This document shows positions 54,201 to 63,200 of a stretch of DNA of 64,000 bases, one piece after another. The number at the start of each line of letters is the position of its first letter. The stretch's first letter is position 1. The DNA is from Bretschneidera sinensis. Its lineage: Eukaryota; Streptophyta; Magnoliopsida; Brassicales; Akaniaceae. Under the pieces are notes generated by a model that was not told the DNA's origin, ran no database searches, and saw only the letters and a list, made by a program, of their open reading frames with translations. Position numbers and translations under genes: made by a program. The DNA is taken from positions 26,745,727 to 26,809,726 of the forward strand of contig CM043703.1 of NCBI GenBank assembly GCA_023935145.1, written 5' to 3'.

Positions 54201-57200
54201 TTTTTCTTTTTATGTTAAATTAAATATGCAAGGATTTAATGTAAAATACCAGTGATTCTTTCATTTAAATTGTTATATATCTTTTTCAATTATATTCATT
54301 TGGTATATTCTACCATGCGGACTTGTAAAAAAAAGTATATTTCTATCATGCTGATAATTATATAGTTTATTTGCTTACTTCTTTTTTTATTTTATCTACT
54401 TGTATATGCTGGTAGTTTCCAAGAGTTGGAGGGTTAAGCTCACATCAATATACTGTAGCTATCCGTCTTACTCCGGATCAAAGCCTCCCTAGTGAATTAC
54501 TGCTGCATCAACAAAGTGCGCGCACATGTGGAAGCATCTCAAATTACTCATCTTCTGCGCTTGAATTGGTCAACTGGAGTGAAATATTTTTCTTTAAGGT
54601 TGATTCCCCGGTATGTTAAGTCATTTTTTCTTTTATTTACTAACATACATCAGCATGTTGATTTTATTTTATGTATATCTCAATGAACGAGCTGCTTAAA
54701 GGGAAAATCTTTGTTGCCTGTGTATTCCCTGCTTTCTTAATCACATCCTGTACTAGATGATGCAACTTTTAGTAAGAAAGGTTCAAGGAACTCATATCTC
54801 CACTATTATTTATATCTTTCATTGTCAACTGATCAGTAAATTTAACCTTTATATTATTATTTTGATAGGGTTGTTGAAAATAAGAACTTCACTGTCTTCT
54901 TTAATTAAATGAAAAGAATACAGCTGACCCAATATATAGACTTATGAATATTAAGTCTAATAAAACTAGGATACAACAATTAGATAAAATAAATGTAATC
55001 CAATCCTACTAGGACACTCATTAAGAATCCTATTAGGATTCTCAACACTCCCCTCAAGTCGACTTCACATGTCTGGTACTAATCACATTTTGTAGAAGTT
55101 TTTCTCGAACAACATGACAATCAACTTCAATATGTTTAGTTATCTCATGAAACAGAATTATTTGCAATATGAATAGCTGCTTGATTGTCACACACCAAGC
55201 TCATGGGACTTGACTGGTTAACCCAAGTTCCGTTAACAAATGTTTTAGCCAAACCATCTCACATGTAGTATGCATCATTGCTCTATATTTGGATTCAGCA
55301 CTCAACCTAGCAACCACGGTTTGTTTCTTACTTTTCCATGATACTAAATTACCTCCAACAAATGCATACATAATATCTAGTAGTGGACATTCTATTAGAT
55401 GGAGAGCCGGTCTAATCTGCATCAGTATAACCTTCAATTTGAGCATGACCATGATTTTGATAAAGTAAACCACGACCAGGAGCACTCTTAAGATGTATCA
55501 AAATTCGAATAACAGAGTTCGTGGAGTATCGAGATATTGACTAATTACATGGGTTGCAAATGAAATATCATGCTTAGTAACAGTCAAATAATTCAATTTT
55601 CCAACCAAACGTCTATATTGCTCTCAATCAGACAATAAGTCACCTTGATCAACTAAAAGTTGTGTTGGGATCTATAGGACTAATCCATATAACTATCTAT
55701 AGGCTCACACCCTAACATTCCAGAATCGGTCAATAAATCAAGAATATATTTACGCTGAGATAAAGGTACACCATGACGAGATCTAGCAATCTTGAAACCT
55801 AAGAAGTATCTCAATTGCCCTAAATCCTTTGTCTGAAATTTAGTACTTAAGAATTGTTTCAGTGCTAAAATTCCTTCTTTGTCATCTCCAGTGATCACAA
55901 TATCACTCACACATAAAATCAACAATATCTTACATGTGTTACTATGTTTATAAAATACAAAATGATCTACACCACATCTGCTGAGACCAAAATTAATTAC
56001 TACGTCATTGAACCGACTAAACCACGCTCAAGAAGATTGTTTCAAGCCATATAGACTTCTTAATCGATATATTAATCCAGACTCTCCCTATGTAACAAGT
56101 CCTGGTGGTCGCTCCATGTATATTTATTCTTGCAAATCACCATAAAGAAACGCATTTTTTACATCCAACTGACATCATTTTCGCCACAACAGAGCATGTC
56201 TCAACATAGTCAATACCATACACATGTGTTTACCCTTTTGCTACTAGGCAAGCTTTTAATTGTCAATAATACCATCAGGATGAACCTTTACAGTATAGAC
56301 CGAGCAACAACCAACAGCAGATTTCCCAAACGGGAGAGAAATCAAGTCTCATGTATCATTAGTAATCAAGGCATGTATCTCTTCATCCATAGCTGCTTTC
56401 CACCCAGAATGAGACAAAGCTTCTGTAATGGACTTAGGAATAGAGACAAAAGAGATCGAAGCAATAAACGAAGCATATGAGGAGATAAATAATGATAAGA
56501 CACAAAATTAGCGATCGGATGAGCAGTACATAAAAGTTTACCTTTACAAAGAGCAATATGACAATCATCCTCAAACGATGAAGAGGATCTGGATCTATCA
56601 ATTGGTGGAGCAGTAAAGGTGGAAGGTCACGGACAACGGGAGTAAACTTGCAACGGAGGAGCAGACAACGAAAATAAGAACTTCAATTGTCTTCTTTAAT
56701 TAAATGAAAAGAATACAATTAACTCAATATATAGACTTATGAATACTAAGTCTAATAGAACTAGGACACAACAATTAGATAAAGATACATATGATCCAAG
56801 CCTACCAAGACACTCATTAAGAATCCTATTAGGATTCTCAACAAGGGTAACTTATTATACAACATAGAATCAAATTCAATTAAATCTTGTTTATCAGTGA
56901 GCTCTTAAGTAAACAGAAAAATTATTAGGATGGATGAAAGAACAAAGAGTCATAAGAGTTAGTATTTGAAGTATTATTTTTTGGATTGTGTGGAATATGA
57001 GAAATAGAAGTGGTTTTGAAGGTGTGGAAAAGCCAATAGCTTTAGTCAAAGATAGATGGCTTCACACCCTTAATCGCAACCTTAATTTTTGGTTTAATGG
57101 GTGCGTATTTTTAACGAGGAACTTCTAGAGTTTATAGAGCTTATGTCTTGTAAATGATTTTGTAATTGGGTTTGCACACTCTTTGTTGTAGGTGCATGTA

Positions 57201-60200
57201 AGAAGATGGCTTAATTAGTTTTCAATATGTTATTTTGTTTCTTTTTATTTATTTATTTAGTTTATGGACAATAGTTATGTTTTCTAGCTTTTATTAATTG
57301 TCATGTGACTTTTTAATGAGCATGGATTGCTAGGATTAGCTGGGAGTTATTTTTAATCAATGGTAGAGATTGGTAAAAGAGTGCTGAAATCAGCTTATAG
57401 CTGTTAAAATGACCAAAACCGGCATGAGAGGATCTAACTTTTGTTCTTAGTTTGGCTCATTGATTTTTTAACCTAATCTTGTTCAAATAAGTGTGGGGTT
57501 ATTTCTAGATTGAGGAAGAATGTGTAATTTTTCATAATATTCTATTATTACGATATTTAGAATATTTAAAGAATTTCTTGGTGTTTAAGTAAGGATAAGG
57601 AATTAGGGATTAATTTAGTTTCCTTATTTGTGAGTGTGTGAGTATGTAAGAGCACCTTCAATAGGGTTTTGGAATAGAATGGGTGGTTGAGTAAAAAAAT
57701 TTAAATTTTGAAATTCCCTGTTCTTCATCTCCTTATTCTTCTTTTTATTCTATCCTTGTCCTACATCACTTAGTACTATCGTATTTTGGTTAAATATTTT
57801 AATTTTTTTACCATTTCTTTGCAGCTTCAACTTGGAAAAAAAAAAAAATCCTTGATGCAAATATTTACCTAACTTACAAAAAAAAAAAAAGATAAAAATA
57901 TCTATCTATCATGGACAACATGAAATTGATGCTTATAATGAATTTATAATTTTATGGACAAAGTCCTGCCTTGCCTCCATCTGGCCCCCATAAGTTTAGG
58001 ATTGTTAGAGTGTTGAGAGTATTAGGGTTTAAGGGTATTGATGTAATTTCATAATACTAAGTTCTCTATATATATGACTACTAACCTTAGGGTTAGTAAC
58101 CAGTTTACTGTTTACTATCTCTCTATTTCTTTTCTTTCTCGAAACCCTAATCACTGTCTAAACCCTAAATACAAACGTTAACATGGTATCAGAGCCCATG
58201 GTGGTATTCTTAGGCAAACCAAAGAAAAAAAAAATATATAGTTAAGTTTAGATTCTACTTTTAGTTTCTATTATGTTTTTCCAACGAATTTCTCGGCGCT
58301 CTTCAAGTATTTTCCCTCTTCTCCAGCAACTTTTGTATCGTCTCCGAAAGGTTCAGTTTTCTTTCTTTTCGGTGAGACTGTGACATCCTGTTGCCGGTCA
58401 TGAGTCCCCTGTTATGTGTGGTGATGCTGCGTGAAGAAAAGAAAGTTTTTGGTTTTTGTTTATGTGTTGACCTGACCCGGATCCAAGTCAGATTTGCCCC
58501 TCGACACAATCCAACCCGTTTTGTGGATTCAGCCCATATGAAGCAGCTCGTTCTAATCTGTTTTGTTGTCTTGTTGACCCCAAAATGGAGGGTCCTGTTT
58601 GTCCGATGTCCCCAGACCTTGTTCATGGATCGTGTTGATCCATTATCGTTAGGTGGTACCGACATGGTGACCTAACTATTGTCTTGGGCCTAATTGCCCC
58701 GAATTGTTATGAGTTTCGCTGTTATTTGGGTTTGAATTTATTTGTAACATATTGGATGGGTATCGTTGTAACAAGTTGGAGTATGCTCCAACTTGAGGGG
58801 AGTGTTAGAGTGTTAAGAGTATTAGGGTTTAAGGGTATTAATGTAATTTCATAATATTAAGTTCTCTATATATATGACTACTAACCTTAGGGTTAGTAAC
58901 TAGTTTACTGCTTACTATCTCTCTATTTCCTTTCTTTCTCGAAACCCTAATCACTGTCTAAACCCTAAACACAAACGTTAACAAGAATGCATCTCATTGT
59001 GATGATATGAGTCTTGTTTATAAACATCTTTCTCTCCCTCGTCGCTGGCATGCTTGCAGTCATAAATATAGCTGATATATTTTTTTATTTGGCATATCTT
59101 TCCATGAGCAGTGTTGCCCTTGTTTATTATTTTAGGTTTTTCATTATATTTTCATAACTTTTCTTATTTCCACAGGACTACTACATGTTGGAGTTATTAG
59201 TGACTGACATGGGAAGAGGTATGTGGACTACTGTTATTGGCAGTAACTGCAGGGTCTTGTACCCCAATAATTATTCTCAAAATCTCAAAATAATCTCAGA
59301 ACCCTGTTTAGATAAATGTGCATAGGACCTCTTCGTGACTAACTTCCCATTTGATACACAGGTGACCCTGTTGGATTCTTTTCAGCTCCTTTGAATCAGA
59401 TAGGAGGATACATCCATGACAATTCATATCAGCCTGATTATGTCAATAGCTTAACCTGGATAGACTTATCCTCAGCAGAATCTCTGGTAAGCGCAATCTT
59501 ACATATTTCTTACAGAAATACATTCTTGCTATGGTAACTGTTATCCTCCATATTTTATAATAAATGCATACCTAGATGCTTGTTTGTGTATGTATGTATA
59601 AAATTATAGTAGATAATGCTTGCTATGGTAAGTTAGTGTTACCTTCTGTATTTTATATATATGTACATACTTCGATACTTGCTTATGTGCAGACATATAT
59701 ACATGTGCAACATCCATCTTACTGTGTAGTTAAGCTAACATGTTGCGCTCGTTTAAAACAAAAAGGCTAACATGTTGCACATTTATGCATGCAGGGTACA
59801 AGGTTTCCCTCTTACGTTCATGTGAACTTTTACTGAAGTAGACCGACTTACTTTTTTACATACACACATGTGCTACATCAATCTTTTTCTTTTGATAAGT
59901 CATGAGAGTAAGATGTGCAATATCCATCTTACTCTCTAGTTAAGTTAACATGTTGCACATTTATGCTTGTGTGGGGCATGAGGATTTCTTCCTTCTGTTC
60001 ATGTGATTTTACTGAAGCATAGTCTAGACCATCCATCCTTGTGGAGCCCTTGTGGATCCCCCAAAGTGGATGGTTGGGGTTCCCACATTGTAGGAGGTTA
60101 GACTCTTTAATTGGAAGTGGATATGGGCCCTTCTTCTTTGATGTAAATGAATTGTTTTCTTGCAGAGGCCGACTCAAGGAGATAAGTCTAAGAAGTTGTG

Positions 60201-63200
60201 TGGGAAAATAAGATGCTCTGTACTCTTGTCACCCAAATCTGAGGCTGAGGACAAAGAAGAACTCTCAACTGGTGGCAGAAAATCTGGATTTATTCAGATC
60301 AGTCCTAGCATGGAGGGCCCTTGGACTGCAGTGAGGCTAAACTATGCTACACCTGCTGCTTGTTGGCGGTTAGGCAATGATGTTGTTGCCAGTGAAGTAA
60401 ATGTGGAGGATGGAAACAGATATGTGAATATTAGGTCTCTGGTATCAGTACGTAACGACACAGATTTTATGCTAGATCTGTACCTTGTACCCAAAGGTGA
60501 TGATACAAAGCAAGAGATACCTGTGGGACTACTGAAACCTGGTGATGTTGTGTCTCTTCCTCTATCAGGCTTGACACAGTCTGGATTGTATGCTTTGAAA
60601 CTAAGGCCTGTGGATCTTAATACTCCTGATGAATATTCCTGGAGTTCTGTAGTTTCTAGGCCTGGTGAATCAGAGGTTTCTGGTGAACCAAAGAGCGATT
60701 CTGAAATATGTGTATCAACTCTAACTGAATCTGAGGAATTGGTATATTGCACTCAGATAAGTGATACCTCTTCTAGAAGTTCCCATAAATTGTGGTTTTG
60801 TTTAAGCATACAAGCAATGGAGATCGCAAAAGACATTCATTCTGATCCGATTCAAGATTGGACTCTTGTGGTCAAATCTCCGTTATCAATCACGAACTAT
60901 CTTCCCCTTGCAGCTGAATATTCTGTTCTTGGGATGCTAGCTAGTGGACATTTTGTTGCCTGCACTAGAGGAATATTTGGTCCGGGAAAAACTGTAAAGG
61001 TGTATAATGCCGACATAAGGAACCCACTATTCTTTTCATTGCTTCCACAAAGAGGATGGCTGCCAATACATGTAAGATATTACAACCCCCCAGTTCTGGT
61101 TCATTTACTGTTACAACATTGTTAGTGGGTGGAAGATGTTCATTGCCTTTCACCTTTCCTGCCTTATTTATTTATTTGTTTGTTTTCTTTTCGTTTACAG
61201 GAAGCTGTTCTTATATCTCATCCTCAGGGAGTTCCATCTAAGACAATAAGCTTTAGAAGTTTGGTTTCTGGAAGGTCTTATCATGTGCTGCATAACTCTT
61301 TATATTTCTGAATTTACACTGATACATTGAAGCCATGTCGTTCTTAGTCTGATATGCTCTAAACTTATGGTGTATGCAGGATTGTCCAAGTAATTCTTGA
61401 GCAAAACTATAACAAGGAACAATCTCTACTGGAAAAAATCATCAGAGTCTATGCGCCTTACTGGTTTTCAATTGCTAGATGTCCCCAACTTAAGTTGAGG
61501 CTTCTGGATCTGGCGGGGAGGAAGCAAACATGGAAGATTGGTTTCCCATTTCAGACTAAAAAGAACAATGAAGTGTTCGTTGAGGAGATAAGTGAAGAGG
61601 AAATATATGAAGGCCATACAATTGCTTCGGCTTTGAACTTTAAAGTATCTGGCATCTCAGTATCAATTACTCAATCTGGCAACGAGCAATATGGGCCTGT
61701 TAAAGATCTTTCTCCCCTTGGTGACATGGTAGATGATGCTCTCAAATGTGTCAAGAAGATTTCCTTGTTAAGACTATTGATTTTATTTTTTCCTTTTTGG
61801 GTCTCTTGTTCAACAGAATGGATCACTGGATCTCTATGCTTGTGAGGCTGATGGCAAATATATGCGGCTTTTTATATCTACAAAACCTTGTCCTTATCAA
61901 TCTATTCCTACAAAGGTAGTAATGTACTTTAGAGCAATCCATGTCTTATTAGTTATTAAGTGTTTGACTCATTATCCTCTTCCTAGGTAATTTGTGTCCG
62001 GCCATTCATGACCTTCACAAACAGACTTGGTGAAGACATCTTTATCAAATTGAACAATGAAGATGAACCGAAGGTTCTCCATGCATCTGATTCAAGAGTC
62101 TCCTTTGTGTCTCGTGAATCAGGTGGAAGAGATGAACTCCAGGTCAGTGAGCTGCATAAAATTGCAATATCCTTAACCTTTGATGCATGTGCTGTTACTT
62201 CTTTTCCTTTCGAAGGCAATGCATTTCGTTTCTTTACATTTTGGTGTCCCCAGAAGTCTCGTGTTCCATTATTTAGATTTTTATTGTCTGCACCCTGTTT
62301 CAATGAGAAGAACTGGTTTAATTGATTTTTTATGGTGCCTTGTTATGAACATGATATTCTATTGTCCTAGTTTGAGTGTCAGTTATCATATTCAAGGTAT
62401 GGTGAGAACTTTCCAATAAGCAGAGATAATTCATAGAAGCTCAATCAAAAATATGAGGAAAAAATCCTCTTGGAATTCTTGGTCTTGGAAGCAGTTCCTT
62501 CTTTTTTTTCATTTATTTTCCTTTTTCTGTGGTTTTTCGTGTTTTGGTTTTATTGGCCCTTTCCAGTTTGTTGATGATAGAGATAGTAACAAGCATGCCT
62601 ATAAATTTTGGTTGGCCTACAAAAACAAAATTTTGAAGAGGAGGGGAACTACAAGGAACACACACACTCACATATATATATATAGCTTGGCACAGATCCT
62701 AATAATATTGCTGCCTATATCGTTAATGGGTTGTCAAACCATTCTAAAGTCCTTAATTGTGATTTGGGACTACTGAAGAAGGGTACACCATCAGAAGAAT
62801 TTGAAACAGAGGCATTACTTGGTGTCCTAGAATTGACTCCATCCTACTGAATATAATGATGAATCCAACTCTTTTTTTATGGTCTTATTCAAATTGGACT
62901 TGTACATTAAGTAACATGCAACATATGGATGGGTAATTGAATCTTATCTTTTCATTAAGTAATACTGTTCAATTTCTAGGTTCGACTACAAGATACGGAA
63001 TGGTCATTTCCTGTTCAAATTGTGAAAGAGGACACAATTATTTTGGTTTTGAGGAGACATGACGGTACGCGGAGCTTTTTTAGGACAGAAATTCGGGGCT
63101 TTGAAGAAGGATCACGTTTTATTGTTGTATTCCGTCTTGGATCAACCCGTGGTCCTATTAGGTATCCTCTATGTAAATAAATAGATGCACAGACACGCAT

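Noticed and set aside
57650..58002. Possible MITE starting AGAGCACCTTCAATAGGG
   Set aside because: A matching inverted end and target duplication could not be found before TRIM-2.
58303..58675. 120- and 94-residue open frames on opposite strands
   Set aside because: They lie inside TRIM-2, have no gag or pol motif, and overlap each other; treated as chance frames in a non-autonomous element.
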